The translations under genes and the position numbers were made by a program. DNA of 64,000 nucleotides, from the NCBI GenBank assembly GCA_003022125.1, contig PXQH01000001.1, forward strand, positions 1 through 64,000, in the 5' to 3' direction. The DNA comes from Cyanobacteria bacterium QS_8_64_29. GTDB lineage: Bacteria; Cyanobacteriota; Cyanobacteriia; Cyanobacteriales; Rubidibacteraceae. The notes below the pieces were generated by a model. It was not told the DNA's origin. It made no database searches and saw only the letters and a list, made by a program, of their open reading frames with translations. Shown in pieces: positions 52,402 through 61,423 of the stretch (within the stretch, counting starts at the first letter, position 1; the number at the start of each line of letters is the position of its first letter).

Positions 52402-52947
52402 ATGTCGGCCGCCGAAATCGAGATCCTATCGGCCGAGGAGATCCGGCGCACCCTCAAGCGCCTGGCGTCTCAGCTAGTGGAAGTAGCGCCAACGTTGGAC
52501 CGGTTGGCGCCGATTGGGGTGCAGACGCGCGGCGTGCCGCTCGCGCGCTCGCTGGCAGAGCAAATCGAGCGCCTGGAAGAAGTCCGCCTGCCAGTGGGCG
52601 CGCTCGATGTCACCTTCTACCGCGACGACCTCGACCGGGTGGGGATGCGGCCGCCTGCCCAGAGCGACATTCCCTGCGATCTCACCGGCCGGATTGTCGT
52701 GCTGGTTGATGATGTCATCTATCGGGGGCGCACCGTGCGGGCAGCGCTCAATGCCATCACCGAATACGGCCGCCCTGAGGCCATCTGGCTAGTGGTACTG
52801 GTCGATCGCGGTCACCGCCAGCTCCCCATTCACCCTGACTTTACCGGCAAAACGCTCCCCACGGCCCTGGAGGAGCAGGTCCAGGTGGCACTGGAGGCGA
52901 CCGACGGCCGCACGGCCGTAACCTTACAGAAAGCTCCCCCCGATTAA
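52402..52947 (+). CDS. pyrR: PyrR, pyrimidine regulator/uracil phosphoribosyltransferase
   Basis: 181 residues. PRPP motif [42 protein letters not shown] and [17 protein letters not shown] are PyrR blocks. In Firmicutes PyrR attenuates the pyr operon by binding mRNA. In cyanobacteria it may act as phosphoribosyltransferase only. No pyr gene or attenuator is adjacent, so RNA regulation is not supported here. Confidence 0.93.
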   Translation: MSAAEIEILSAEEIRRTLKRLASQLVEVAPTLDRLAPIGVQTRGVPLARSLAEQIERLEEVRLPVGALDVTFYRDDLDRVGMRPPAQSDIPCDLTGRIVVLVDDVIYRGRTVRAALNAITEYGRPEAIWLVVLVDRGHRQLPIHPDFTGKTLPTALEEQVQVALEATDGRTAVTLQKAPPD

Positions 52948-53023
52948 GGCCGGTGCCCGGTAGGATGGGCGGTGTTCGCGCCCGCAGCCCGGGTGCCGTG
53001 TCCTGCCGATTACCTCCCCAACC

Positions 53024-54817
53024 ATGCGCAGCTTTCTACGACAAGCGCTGGCTAGCTTTGCCGGCTTGGCGCTGTTCTTTGCTTTGGGAATGGGCGGCGC
53101 GATTGCGTTGCTCGTGGGGATCGCCTCGCGCGATACCGGCCCGCAAGTGGAGAGCGGCACGATCTTGCGTTTTGACCTCTCGAGTCAAATTCGCGAGACC
53201 GAGCCCCCCACGACCCTCGGTCGCGCTCTGACCGATGATGGTCCGCCTGTGCTGACTGTGCGTCAGGCAACTGAGGCCATCGAGGCCGCTGCCCAGGACG
53301 ACCGGATTGCCGGGCTGTGGTTGGCCGGTAACCGTGGCGGGGGCAACGATAGCGGCTATGCCGCGCTCCAAGAAGTCCGGCAGGCGCTGCAGGCATTCCG
53401 CGAGAGCGGCAAGCCCATTGTGGCTGCCGATAGCGATTGGAGCGAAAAAGAGTACTACCTGGGCTCGGTGGCCGATCGGATCGCGATTGCGCCGGTGGGA
53501 TCGCTGGAGTGGAACGGCTTTAGCAACCAGCAGGCCTTTTTTGCCGGTGCGCTCGAGCGCCTGGGGATTGGCATCCAGGTGATCCGGGTGGGCGATTACA
53601 AATCGGCTGTCGAGCCGCTGACGCGACAGGGCTATAGCCCCCAGAACCGGCAGCAAACGCAAGCGCTGTTGGGCGATCTGTGGAACGAATTCCGCTCGGC
53701 GGTGGGCCAGAGCCGCGATTTGAGCGAACAGCGCCTGCAGGCCATCGCCGACGAGCGCGGCACGCTGCTGCCCGAGCAAGCACGCGAAGCCGGCCTGATT
53801 GACCAGGTCGCCTATCGCGATCGCGTGCGCGCGCGCTTGCAGACAATCTCGGGATCCACCGAGCCCGAGTCGTTTCCGCATCTGGGCTTGAGCGCCTACG
53901 CCCAGGCCCCTGTGGTGGCCGAGCGGCAGCGCGACGCCAACAACCAGATCGCCTTGATCCGCGCCGATGGGCCCATCGTCAGCGGCGAAGGCACCCTGCA
54001 GACCATCGGTAGCGAGCGCTTGGTCGGACAGCTGCGCGACCTGCGCCAAGACGAGGCCGTTGAAGCGATCGTGCTGCGCCTCAATACCCCCGGCGGTAGC
54101 GCGGTCGCCTCAGAGGCCATCTGGCGCCAGCTCAAGCTTGCGCGCGAGCGCAAGCCGGTCGTTGTCTCCATGGGCAATACGGCTGCCTCGGGCGGTTATT
54201 GGATCGCCACCGGCGGCAGCACCATCTTGGCCCAGCCCACGACAGTGACCGGTTCGATTGGGGTGTTTGGCCTCCTGCCCAACCTCCAGAACCTCGCCAA
54301 CGATAACGGCGTCACCGTCGAGACCATTGAAACCGCCGAGTTAGCCGATATCACCACAGTTGCGCGCCCCAAAACCGAGCGAGAGCTGGCTGTCTACCAG
54401 CAGCAAGTCGAGCGCATCTACGACCGCTTTCTCCAGCGCGTTGCCCGATCGCGCGAGCTATCGCGCGAGCGTGTCGCTCAGCTCGCGCGTGGGCGCGTTT
54501 GGTCCGGCCGAGCCGCCCAACAGCGCGGCCTGGTCGATCGCTTGGGTGGAGTCGATGCAGCCATCAAAACAGCAGCGCAAGCAGCCGAGCTGGGCCAAGA
54601 TTGGGCCGTGCGCGTTTATCCCGAGCAGCGCTCGCTGGAGCAACGGATTCTGGAGGCGCTGCTGGGCCAGACTGAGCTAGCGCTGGAACTGCCGCTCGAG
54701 CGCCGCTTGATGGGGCAGGCATGGCGCCGCTGGCGCCCAGAAGCCGCCGTGCTGGCAACGCTCAACGATCCCCACGGCGCTTATGCTCGCTTGCCGTTCA
54801 AGCTCCAGATCGAGTAG
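53024..54817 (+). CDS. sppA: Signal peptide peptidase SppA (67K type)
   Basis: 597 residues. N-terminal membrane helix (GLALFFALGMGGAIALLVGIA) and two tandem ClpP-like domains. The Ser/Lys dyad is split: Lys193 in VGDYKSAVEPLTR in the first domain and Ser389 in GNTAASGGYWIA in the second, matching the double-length E. coli-type enzyme. Breaks down cleaved signal peptides in the membrane; in cyanobacteria a SppA homologue has been linked to antenna degradation under high light. The 3' end overlaps the convergent RNA ligase-like gene by 20 bp. Confidence 0.93.
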   Translation: MRSFLRQALASFAGLALFFALGMGGAIALLVGIASRDTGPQVESGTILRFDLSSQIRETEPPTTLGRALTDDGPPVLTVRQATEAIEAAAQDDRIAGLWLAGNRGGGNDSGYAALQEVRQALQAFRESGKPIVAADSDWSEKEYYLGSVADRIAIAPVGSLEWNGFSNQQAFFAGALERLGIGIQVIRVGDYKSAVEPLTRQGYSPQNRQQTQALLGDLWNEFRSAVGQSRDLSEQRLQAIADERGTLLPEQAREAGLIDQVAYRDRVRARLQTISGSTEPESFPHLGLSAYAQAPVVAERQRDANNQIALIRADGPIVSGEGTLQTIGSERLVGQLRDLRQDEAVEAIVLRLNTPGGSAVASEAIWRQLKLARERKPVVVSMGNTAASGGYWIATGGSTILAQPTTVTGSIGVFGLLPNLQNLANDNGVTVETIETAELADITTVARPKTERELAVYQQQVERIYDRFLQRVARSRELSRERVAQLARGRVWSGRAAQQRGLVDRLGGVDAAIKTAAQAAELGQDWAVRVYPEQRSLEQRILEALLGQTELALELPLERRLMGQAWRRWRPEAAVLATLNDPHGAYARLPFKLQIE

Positions 54818-55378
54818 GCTCCTCCGCTCCTTGGAGCGGGAACTCGCGGCTGACCTGCCACTGCTGCCCGTTATGGGCCAGCAGCGTCAGCTGCGAGACA
54901 GTAAAGCGCTCGCGCCACTCGCGCTGGCGAAACGCCGGCCAGGCCTGGTGGAAGGCGCGCTCGCTCAAATCGCGGTGCGCGACGGTGATGTGGGGATTGA
55001 ACGGGCGCTTTTTGGCCTTGGGATCGCTGATGCCCAGCGGATCGGACAGCGAAGCCACCAGAGCTCGGTGGAGGGCTTCCAGCTTGGGGGTCTTGGCAAC
55101 CGCGACGTAAATAACGCGCGGTGCAAAAGCCCCAAAGCCCGACAGTTGCAGCGCCAGCGCGGATGGCCCTGGGTAAACTGCTGCACGCGTTCCTCGAGGG
55201 GGCTCCACTGGGTGACCGGCCAGCGAAACGGGGGCTGCAGCGTTAGGTGAGGCGGTGACTTCAGGGCGTGGCGGCTGCCGTAGGTCCGGGCAAAGTACTG
55301 CTCGATCGCTTCGATCTCGCGCGCCACGCGCTTGGGCGGAAGCAGCGCAATCAGGCCCAGGCAGCGATCGCCAGCCAC
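54798..55378 (-). pseudogene. 2'-5' RNA ligase-family protein, frameshifted
   Basis: Two frames together give a 2H phosphoesterase-like protein of about 190 residues. The first (from 55378) has LKSPPHLTLQPPF (HxT motif 1) and runs out of register after VQQFTQGHP. The second resumes with ALALQLSGFGAFAPRVIYVAV and has KRPFNPHITVAHRDL (HxT motif 2). The break at about 55160 fits the loss of one G from a CCGGCG sequence, now CCGCG. With both motifs intact apart from one base, this is either a recent null or a sequencing error. Confidence 0.75.
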
Positions 55379-55426
55379 AGCCAGTCCCCTACAATGCCAT
55401 CAGTTCCTATTTAGCATGCTCTGGCC

Positions 55427-55693
55427 GTGCCCCTGTTCGTCAAAATCGAGCAAGGCATCGTCGATAAAGCCACCTTCGATCGCTTCGTCCCCGCTCACAA
55501 GGCCTACGTGCGCGAGCTCAACCAGCAGGGCCATCGCGCCCGGAGCGGTTACTGGGCCGATGCGGCAGGCGGCATGCTCATCTTTGAGGCGGCCTCGCGC
55601 GAAGCCGCCCAGGCCATCGTGGAGCAGGATCCGCTGATCGCCAACGGTTGCGTTCGCTACGAGCTGCACGAGTGGCGCGTTGTCGTGGAATAG
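55427..55693 (+). CDS. YciI-family small protein
   Basis: 88 residues from GTG 55427. PLFVKIEQGIVDKATFDRFVPAHKAYVRELNQQGH, GGMLIFEAASREAAQAIVEQDPLIANG and the closing VRYELHEWRVVVE match the ferredoxin-like YciI fold with conserved His and Asp (PAHKAY, EQDPL). Members are dimeric enzymes or binders of unknown substrate. Confidence 0.85.
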   Translation: MPLFVKIEQGIVDKATFDRFVPAHKAYVRELNQQGHRARSGYWADAAGGMLIFEAASREAAQAIVEQDPLIANGCVRYELHEWRVVVE

Positions 55694-55744
55694 CGCGCAT
55701 GCGGCTTTTGCAGGGGCCAGCGCCCCATGTGTTAGTTTAAAGGC

Positions 55745-55838
55745 GATCCGGGCTCACGCGATCTCAACGCCCGAACCTTGTCAGGACCGGAAGGTAGCAG
55801 CAATAAGGGATGCTTGAGATCGGCGTGAGTTCCGGGTC
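55745..55838 (+). ncRNA. ffs: Signal recognition particle RNA (4.5S)
   Basis: The universally conserved core GAACCTTGTCAGGACCGG, AAGGTAGCAGCAATAAGGG lies at 55773-55810 and forms the GGAA-type tetraloop and asymmetric internal loop that bind Ffh. Flanking arms pair as a long hairpin (CTCACGC/GCGTGAG and GATCTCAA/TTGAGATC). Length about 94 nt is right for the short bacterial form. Targets nascent membrane proteins to the SecYEG channel with Ffh and FtsY. Confidence 0.95.
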
Positions 55839-55893
55839 CTCGCTCTCGGGACTGCCTGCCACTCGCCGCTGTTGCGGCAGCTAACCGGACGCC

Positions 55894-56268
55894 ATGGCGC
55901 AATTCGGCAATTGGTTCCAAAAAGCGCTTTATCTGGGCTTGGGCTTGGCCGACTATGCAGGCGAGCGGGCTGGGAGCACGCTGCAGCAGTTGCGCACTAA
56001 AAGCCAGCAGCTGGCCGAGGAGCTCGTTGCGCGCGGGGAAATGAGCTCTGAAGAGGCGCGCCAGTTTGTCAACGACATTCTTAAAAACGCCCAACCCGGC
56101 GAGGAATCGGATGCAACCAATGCGACAGCGGGACCGCAATCGATCGAAATCCTGACCGAGGAGGATGCAGACGCCAGTTCCTCGGCGTCCCGAACGGAGG
56201 ATGTCGAGACGCTGCGCCAGCAAGTCGAGGCGCTCCAGCAGGAGTTGCGCCGTCTCAAGCGTCAGTGA
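55894..56268 (+). CDS. Phasin-like coiled-coil protein
   Basis: 124 residues. QFGNWFQKALYLGLGLADYAGERAGSTLQQLRTKSQQLAEELVARGEMSSEEARQFVNDIL resembles the helical core of polyhydroxyalkanoate granule-associated (PhaF/PhaI-like) proteins, with an acidic Ser-rich middle and a C-terminal coiled coil (VETLRQQVEALQQELRRLKRQ). No pha synthesis genes are in the window, so a granule role is not established. Precedes queF by 6 bp. Confidence 0.75.
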   Translation: MAQFGNWFQKALYLGLGLADYAGERAGSTLQQLRTKSQQLAEELVARGEMSSEEARQFVNDILKNAQPGEESDATNATAGPQSIEILTEEDADASSSASRTEDVETLRQQVEALQQELRRLKRQ

Positions 56269-56274
56269 TCGTTC

Positions 56275-56706
56275 ATGACAGATAGCACCGCGCAGCAGCC
56301 GCCTGCAACCGACGCGGCCGCGGCGGAGGCCAAATACGGCGAGCGCCGCATTGCGGAAGCGGAGCTTACCACCTTCCCCAACCCGCGACCGGGGCGGCGC
56401 TACCACATTGAGGTAACGCTGCCCGAGTTCACCTGCAAGTGCCCGTTCTCGGGCTACCCCGACTTTGCCACGCTCTATCTGAGCTACGTTCCCGATGCAA
56501 CGGTAGTCGAGCTCAAGGCCATCAAGCTCTATATCAACGGCTATCGTGATCGCTATATCTCCCACGAAGAGGCCGTCAACCAAGTGCTGGATGATTTCGT
56601 TGCAGCCTGCAATCCGCTGGAGGTAACCCTCAAAGGCGAGTTTGCCCCGCGCGGCAACGTGGGCACCACGATTTCAGTCTCCCACCGCAAATCCCAGGCT
56701 GAGTGA
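56275..56706 (+). CDS. queF: NADPH-dependent preQ0 reductase QueF
   Basis: 143 residues, the short (unimodular) form. FTCKCPFSGYPDFATLYLSYVPD contains the catalytic Cys (residue 56) and Asp, KLYINGYRDRYISHEEAVNQ the QueF motif. Reduces 7-cyano-7-deazaguanine to preQ1 for queuosine. Pathway partner of queE at 14871. Its stop overlaps the GTG start of the next gene (56703). Confidence 0.95.
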   Translation: MTDSTAQQPPATDAAAAEAKYGERRIAEAELTTFPNPRPGRRYHIEVTLPEFTCKCPFSGYPDFATLYLSYVPDATVVELKAIKLYINGYRDRYISHEEAVNQVLDDFVAACNPLEVTLKGEFAPRGNVGTTISVSHRKSQAE

Positions 56707-57314
56707 GCGCTGCCATGGAGAAAGCCGCCCTGCGGCGAACGCTGCTGCACCAACGCCGCTCGCTCCCGGCTGAGGCAGTCCGCGCCCGCAGCGAGCGAAT
56801 CTGCCAGCATTTGGCTGCTACGCCCACCTTTGCGCAGGCGCAGGCGATCCTGGCTTACTTCAGTACCCGCCAAGAACCGGATCTCAGCCCGCTGTTCGAG
56901 TGCCATCCCGATCGCAACTGGGGCTTCCCGCGCTGCGTTGGCGATCGGCTCTACTGGCACTGGTGGCAGCCGGGCGATGCCTGTCAGGTGGGCGCCTACG
57001 GCATTTGCGAGCCCCATCCCGATCTGCCAGCTTGCGATCCCAGTGCGGCCGATCTGATTTTGGTTCCAGCGGTGGCGTGCGATGCGCGCGGGTACCGCCT
57101 GGGCTATGGCGGCGGCTTCTACGATCGCTGCCTGAGCTCGCCGGCCCTAGCTGCCATCCCCACCGTGGGGATCGCGTTCGATTTTGCCTGCCCTCAGGTC
57201 TTGCCTACCGACCCTTGGGATCGGCCACTGAGCGGCGTTTGTACTGAAGCCGGCTGGCGGGTTCCCCTAGCCGGATCGCAGGCCGCCGGGGGCGGCGACC
57301 GCAGCGCGCGCTAG
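56703..57314 (+). CDS. 5-formyltetrahydrofolate cyclo-ligase
   Basis: 203 residues from GTG 56703 (ATG 56715 also possible). ATP-dependent conversion of 5-formyl-THF to 5,10-methenyl-THF. KAALRRTLLHQRRSLPAEAV, YFSTRQEPDLSPLF, GWGFPRC-like NWGFPRCVGDRLY, LILVPAVACDARGYRLGYGGGFYDRCL are the expected motifs. Translationally coupled to queF. The last 48 bp overlap the convergent gene at 57267. Confidence 0.93.
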   Translation: MSAAMEKAALRRTLLHQRRSLPAEAVRARSERICQHLAATPTFAQAQAILAYFSTRQEPDLSPLFECHPDRNWGFPRCVGDRLYWHWWQPGDACQVGAYGICEPHPDLPACDPSAADLILVPAVACDARGYRLGYGGGFYDRCLSSPALAAIPTVGIAFDFACPQVLPTDPWDRPLSGVCTEAGWRVPLAGSQAAGGGDRSAR

Positions 57315-58061
57315 CGCCTCCCCGGGAGCGGCGGCCCCCGACCAACCGGCGAGCAATTGCGAGGCTGCTGCCTCGAGGGCCGGAAAGTGAGACGCGTGCC
57401 GCAGTGCCACTCGCCACGCAATCGGTATACCGCTCCAACCGCTGTGGCTGCCAGCCAGTGCCCCCGCTAGGGCCGCCGCCAGCGCTTCCCGCTCCCGGGC
57501 GCGAGCGGCGCGCGCCACGCAGAGCCGAGCAGCGGTGGGCGTAAGCTGATAGCACTCCCATGCCAGCGCCAGGGCGGCATCCGTGGCCATCGCAAGGGAG
57601 CTGGTGGCATTTTCTGAGCTAGCCCCCCCGGGAGCCGAGGCTGCTAGCTCCCGAGTGATCGCTATCCCCCACGCCAGGACTTCCTCCGACGGCTCGCTCG
57701 GCTGTTGCCAAAGGCAGGCACCGTCCTGCAAGCGCGCGCGCGCCAGTGCCCAATCGTCGTGAAAGAACAGCGCGATGGGGAGCGTCGCGAGCGCAGCTTC
57801 TCCCGGCTGAGCGCAGCCACGCGACTGCAGCAACGCCGGTTGCTCCCGTTGCAGCTCCGCGCAGAGGCCATCCGCGCTCCAATCTCCCCGGGAGCTGAGA
57901 TAGCGAGCTGTTGCGAGCGCAATTTGCTGCCAAACCGACGGGGCGGCCGCCGCAGAAGCCCATTGCTGCGACCCAATCTGCTCCCCGAGCGCGATTCCCA
58001 GTAAGGAGCCGCGGAACCGGTCGAGGAGCGCCAAGGGGGGTGCAGCCGGATCCGGGATCAC
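57267..58061 (-). CDS. ADP-ribosylglycohydrolase-like protein lacking metal ligands
   Basis: 264 residues from a GTG. The first helix [20 protein letters not shown] resembles the start of ADP-ribosyl-glycohydrolases (usually GxxxGDAxG) but has GEQ in place of GDA. At the C-terminal metal site (normally D-x-D-T followed by a Gly/Ala helix) the sequence reads [29 protein letters not shown], with the Asp and Thr missing. So the fold is likely, but magnesium-dependent hydrolysis is not. GTG 58061 overlaps the aroQ stop. Confidence 0.7.
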   Translation of the reverse strand: MIPDPAAPPLALLDRFRGSLLGIALGEQIGSQQWASAAAAPSVWQQIALATARYLSSRGDWSADGLCAELQREQPALLQSRGCAQPGEAALATLPIALFFHDDWALARARLQDGACLWQQPSEPSEEVLAWGIAITRELAASAPGGASSENATSSLAMATDAALALAWECYQLTPTAARLCVARAARAREREALAAALAGALAGSHSGWSGIPIAWRVALRHASHFPALEAAASQLLAGWSGAAAPGEALARAAVAAPGGLRSG

Positions 58062-58525
58062 GGCGAGCGGTGGCGCCGGATGCAGTTGACGAGCGCCTCC
58101 AGTCCTAGAACGTAGCTATCGCTCCCGAACCCGGCGATCTGACCGGTTGCAACGGGCGCAATGTATGAGTGATGCCGGAAGGACTCGCGCTGGTAAAGGT
58201 TGCTGAGATGGACTTCGACCGTTGGTAAACTCACTGCGGCGATCACGTCCCGCAGGGCAATGCTGGTATGCGTGTAAGCCCCCGCGTTAATAGCAATGCC
58301 GTAATGCTGCGTCGGCGCCTGTTGGATTGCATCGACCAAGACCCCTTCGCGGTTGGATTGCAAGCTGGAGACGGTTACGCCTAGTTGTTCGGCGCGCGCT
58401 TGTAGCTGTGCCTCAATCCCTGCCAGCGTTACTGTGCCGTAAACGCCTGGCTCGCGCTGCCCCAACAAGTTGAGGTTGGGGCCGTGCAACACCAACACGC
58501 TCGTTACCGACGCACCAGCAGTCAC
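58058..58525 (-). CDS. aroQ: Type II 3-dehydroquinate dehydratase
   Basis: 155 residues from GTG 58525. Shikimate pathway, third step. [20 protein letters not shown] (catalytic Tyr), [17 protein letters not shown] (Arg, Asn), [17 protein letters not shown] (His region) and [32 protein letters not shown] (His, Arg) are all intact. Dodecameric type. Stop overlaps the downstream GTG by GTGA, so the two are translationally coupled. Seven bp after the small ORF at 58532. Confidence 0.95.
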   Translation of the reverse strand: MTAGASVTSVLVLHGPNLNLLGQREPGVYGTVTLAGIEAQLQARAEQLGVTVSSLQSNREGVLVDAIQQAPTQHYGIAINAGAYTHTSIALRDVIAAVSLPTVEVHLSNLYQRESFRHHSYIAPVATGQIAGFGSDSYVLGLEALVNCIRRHRSP

Positions 58526-58531
58526 GCTGGC

Positions 58532-58681
58532 TTATCGCCGCTGGCGACGAGCGGCCTCATCATCCGCGCGTACGGTAATGGTTTCGCAATCCGGCTCGCC
58601 TTCAGGCCCCAAAAGGGTCTCCAGCAGTTCGCGGGACCACTGCTTGAGTTTCTCCCAAACCTGTTCCAGCAGTTCCAACAT
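58532..58681 (-). CDS. Small charged protein upstream of aroQ
   Basis: 49 residues: MLELLEQVWEKLKQWSREL begins an amphipathic helix, followed by an acidic stretch (GPEGEPDCETITVRADDEA) and a basic end. ATG has AGGAG ten bases upstream. Spacing of seven bp to aroQ suggests co-transcription. I do not recognise a domain. Could be a leader-type coupling ORF or a conserved cyanobacterial microprotein. Confidence 0.55.
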   Translation of the reverse strand: MLELLEQVWEKLKQWSRELLETLLGPEGEPDCETITVRADDEAARRQRR

Positions 58682-58814
58682 TAGAAGAAGCTCCTCTCGA
58701 AACGAGCATTGAGCTAGGAAAGCCTGAAGATGCCATTTCTTATTATGGCAATCCGCGCGAACGATCGCGACCTGCCGATGGCTTTCTTAATACGTTAGCA
58801 CAGCCCCATCAGCC

Positions 58815-60065
58815 CTAGCGGGCCAGCAACTGGCGCCGCAGCCGATCCAGCGCATGGCGAGTGCAGACCGTTCGGATGGTCGAGCGTCCTCGGGTTTCGC
58901 CGGCTCTGAGCTCGCAGCTAAGCCGTTCGCCAGCCGGGGTTGCAAGGCCAATGTAGGCCAGGCCGACGGGCTTGGCTGTCGTGCCCCCGCCGGGTCCGGC
59001 AATGCCGGTAATGCTCAACCCCCACGGCGTTCCCAAGCGTTGCGCCGCGCCAGCTGCCATCTGCTCGGCGACGGGCGAACTGACAGCCCCCGATCGGGCC
59101 AGCTCGTCCGGATCGACTCTCAGCAGCTGGCGCTTGATCCGGTCCTGATAGGCCACAATGCCGCCCTCAAAATAGGCCGAGCTGCCCGGTAGTGCGGTTA
59201 AGGCTTCGCCCAATCCCCCCCCCGTGCAGGACTCGGCAACGCTCACAGTCTCGCTGGCAGCGCGCAGGTACTCGCCCACGACCGAAGCCAGCGTATCGCC
59301 ATCGGCCCCAAAGCAATCTTGCCCGCCGATGGCGCGCAGCTGCCGTTCGATGGGCGCGATCGCTTCCCAAGCCCCGGCTTCGGTTGGGGCGCGCGCCGAC
59401 AGGCGCAGGCGCACTTCCCCATTTGAAGAATAGGGGGCAACGGTTGGATGCGAGCGCTGCAGGAGCGATGCTACCCGCTCGGCCAGTTCAGCCTCAGGCG
59501 GCCCCCAAAACTTCAGCACCCGGCTGAGGATGACGTGCTGCCCCCATCCTTGTTGCTGCAAGTAGGGAACGGCCGTCTCGCGCCACATGCGCGCCATCTC
59601 GGCCGGGACGCCTGGAAAGGTCAGGACGGTCAATCCCGAGCGCGGCTGCCAGATCGCGCCGGAGGCACTCCCGATGGGGTTGTACAAAATCTGGGCGCCG
59701 CTTGGCAGCTGCGCTTGCTTGCGGTTGCTGTCGCTCATCTGGCGCCCGCGCCGCGCGTATTTGGTGCGGATATCTTCGAGCAGTTCCGGATGCTCGACCA
59801 GCGGTGCCCCAAAGAACTCGGCCACTGTTTCGGTGGTGATGTCATCGGGCGTGGGGCCTAGCCCTCCCGTTAGGATGAGCAGGCTCGAGCGCTCGCTGGC
59901 GACAGCTAGCGCCGTTTGCAAGCGTTCGGCGTTGTCGCCAACCGTGGTTTGGTAATAATGCGGAATGCCCAGGCGCGCGAGCTGCTGGCCCAAAAACTGC
60001 GCGTTGGTATCGACGATATCGCCCAGCAGTAACTCGGTTCCGATGGAGAGGATTTCAGCGGACAT
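58815..60065 (-). CDS. cinA: CinA-like protein (nicotinamide-nucleotide amidohydrolase family)
   Basis: 416 residues. N-terminal MoCF-like COG1058 domain (SAEILSIGTELLLGDIVDTN, LTGGLGPTPDDITTETVAEFFG), then a connecting domain, then the C-terminal amidase domain (VSVAESCTGGGLGEALTALPGSSAYFEGGIVAY; ITGIAGPGGGTTAKPVGLAYIG) that deamidates NMN in relatives. Both domains look complete. Ends about 20 bp after the WecA-like gene on the same strand, so it is probably in one operon with it. Confidence 0.93.
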   Translation of the reverse strand: MSAEILSIGTELLLGDIVDTNAQFLGQQLARLGIPHYYQTTVGDNAERLQTALAVASERSSLLILTGGLGPTPDDITTETVAEFFGAPLVEHPELLEDIRTKYARRGRQMSDSNRKQAQLPSGAQILYNPIGSASGAIWQPRSGLTVLTFPGVPAEMARMWRETAVPYLQQQGWGQHVILSRVLKFWGPPEAELAERVASLLQRSHPTVAPYSSNGEVRLRLSARAPTEAGAWEAIAPIERQLRAIGGQDCFGADGDTLASVVGEYLRAASETVSVAESCTGGGLGEALTALPGSSAYFEGGIVAYQDRIKRQLLRVDPDELARSGAVSSPVAEQMAAGAAQRLGTPWGLSITGIAGPGGGTTAKPVGLAYIGLATPAGERLSCELRAGETRGRSTIRTVCTRHALDRLRRQLLAR

Positions 60066-60083
60066 GGTGGTTGCGGGAACGAC

Positions 60084-61157
60084 TCAATCGGCACGATGGC
60101 GCGAGCGCGCCTGGCGCCGAGCGTGCCAACTGGCATAGGCCAAAAGACCGGTAGCCCCCAGAACGCAAGCGACTCCGCCGGGTGTCCCAACCAACAGCAG
60201 GGCCAGCGCGCCCACCCAGGCCGTTAAGCTGTAGATCAGGATGGCGATCGCGCGCTGCGAAACGCCGGCTGCAAGCAGGCGGTGGTGTAGGTGGCGTCGG
60301 TCCGGCTTGAGTGGAGAATGGCCGCGCAGCAGGCGCATCCCGATTACCGCTGACATGTCCCCAATCGGGACCGCCAGGACCAGAAATGGGATCGCCACTG
60401 CCGACAGCACGTTCGTTTGCACCAAGCCAATGGCCGCCAAAGCGGCCAAGGTGAAGCCCAAAAAATAAGAACCGGAATCCCCCATAAAAATTTGCGAGGG
60501 GTGGAAGTTGTAGCGCAAAAACCCCAAGCTGCTACCGGCCAGAGCCAGACCAACGGGGGCAGAAGCTGGCTCGGCCGTAACGGCGGTCGCAGCCGCCATG
60601 ACGGCTGCCGCAATCCCCGACATCCCGGCAGCCAGGCCATCCAATCCGTCCATCCAATTAATGGCATTGGCCATGCCCACCAACCAGATAGCCGTAACGG
60701 GCAAGTTGACCCAATCCAGTGACAGGTTGGTGCCTGCGATGGACTCGAGCAAAACTGATACAAACCGGACCTCAATCCCCATGGTCCAAACCAAGACGGC
60801 GATGGCCATTTGAATGGCCAACCGCAGCATGGCTGGGAGCGAGCGCAGATCGTCAATTAGCCCCACAACAAAAAAAGCCGTTCCGCCCACCAAAAGGACC
60901 CAAACCTGCCCCTCCGTTGCTGGTGCCAAATCCTCAAATGCGCCCGCGCCCCATAGCAGCAAAAATGCAGCTAGTACGCCGCCAAAAATGGCAATGCCGC
61001 CTAGATTGACGGTTTGGTTTTGATGGTGCTTGCGCTCATCGGGCCGATCGACATTGCCGCTACGCAAGCCTAGAGTTTGCAGCAGCGGCGTTACCACCCA
61101 AACCACACCGGCAGCCACCGCAAATGCCAGAACGGAGTAGAGCGGGCCAGACATCAC
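60084..61157 (-). CDS. WecA/MraY-family undecaprenyl-phosphate sugar-1-phosphate transferase
   Basis: 357 residues, about ten transmembrane helices. Transfers a sugar-1-phosphate (GlcNAc in WecA) from UDP-sugar to undecaprenyl phosphate, first step of surface glycan assembly. Motifs: NLGGIAIFGG, VGLIDDLRSLPA (Asp pair), NAINWMDGLDGLAAGMSGI, MGDSGSYFLGF, and HLHHRLLAAGVSQR (His triad). Substrate cannot be fixed by sequence. Head of the cinA transcription unit. Confidence 0.9.
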   Translation of the reverse strand: MMSGPLYSVLAFAVAAGVVWVVTPLLQTLGLRSGNVDRPDERKHHQNQTVNLGGIAIFGGVLAAFLLLWGAGAFEDLAPATEGQVWVLLVGGTAFFVVGLIDDLRSLPAMLRLAIQMAIAVLVWTMGIEVRFVSVLLESIAGTNLSLDWVNLPVTAIWLVGMANAINWMDGLDGLAAGMSGIAAAVMAAATAVTAEPASAPVGLALAGSSLGFLRYNFHPSQIFMGDSGSYFLGFTLAALAAIGLVQTNVLSAVAIPFLVLAVPIGDMSAVIGMRLLRGHSPLKPDRRHLHHRLLAAGVSQRAIAILIYSLTAWVGALALLLVGTPGGVACVLGATGLLAYASWHARRQARSRHRAD

Positions 61158-61423
61158 GCAAGCATCTCGGGCAAAGGCGTCAACTCTATCTCACCAAGGG
61201 AGAGCGGGCAAACGCTCAGAGATCCCGTTCTGGCGGTGCCGCAATGGTCTTGGGGGCTCCAAGCTCAATCTGGTTGATGGCTCCGTACAAGCGCTGCTTG
61301 AACTGGCGCGCCCGCTCTCCCGAGTCGTGCGGTACGCATCTTGGCAGAACTCGGTTTTGAGCGTCTCCCAGTTGCCTTGGGTGGTCCCGGCATAAACTGG
61401 GCAAACAATGCAGGTCGGTTTGC
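61158..61423 (-). other. Intergenic stretch with possible decayed ORF
   Basis: This 266-bp gap upstream of the WecA-like gene has no proper gene. On the minus strand one frame reads SKPTCIVCPVYAGTTQGNWE and on to FCQDAYRTTRESGRA, and another resumes FKQRLYGAINQIELGAPKTI to a stop at 61216-61218. The composition looks protein-like across the frame change (about 61310), but no start codon exists. It may be a relic of a small gene. I recognise no family. Confidence 0.35.

Noticed and set aside
52342-52402. PyrR-type attenuator upstream of pyrR
   Set aside because: No anti-antiterminator or terminator hairpins are visible in the short gap.
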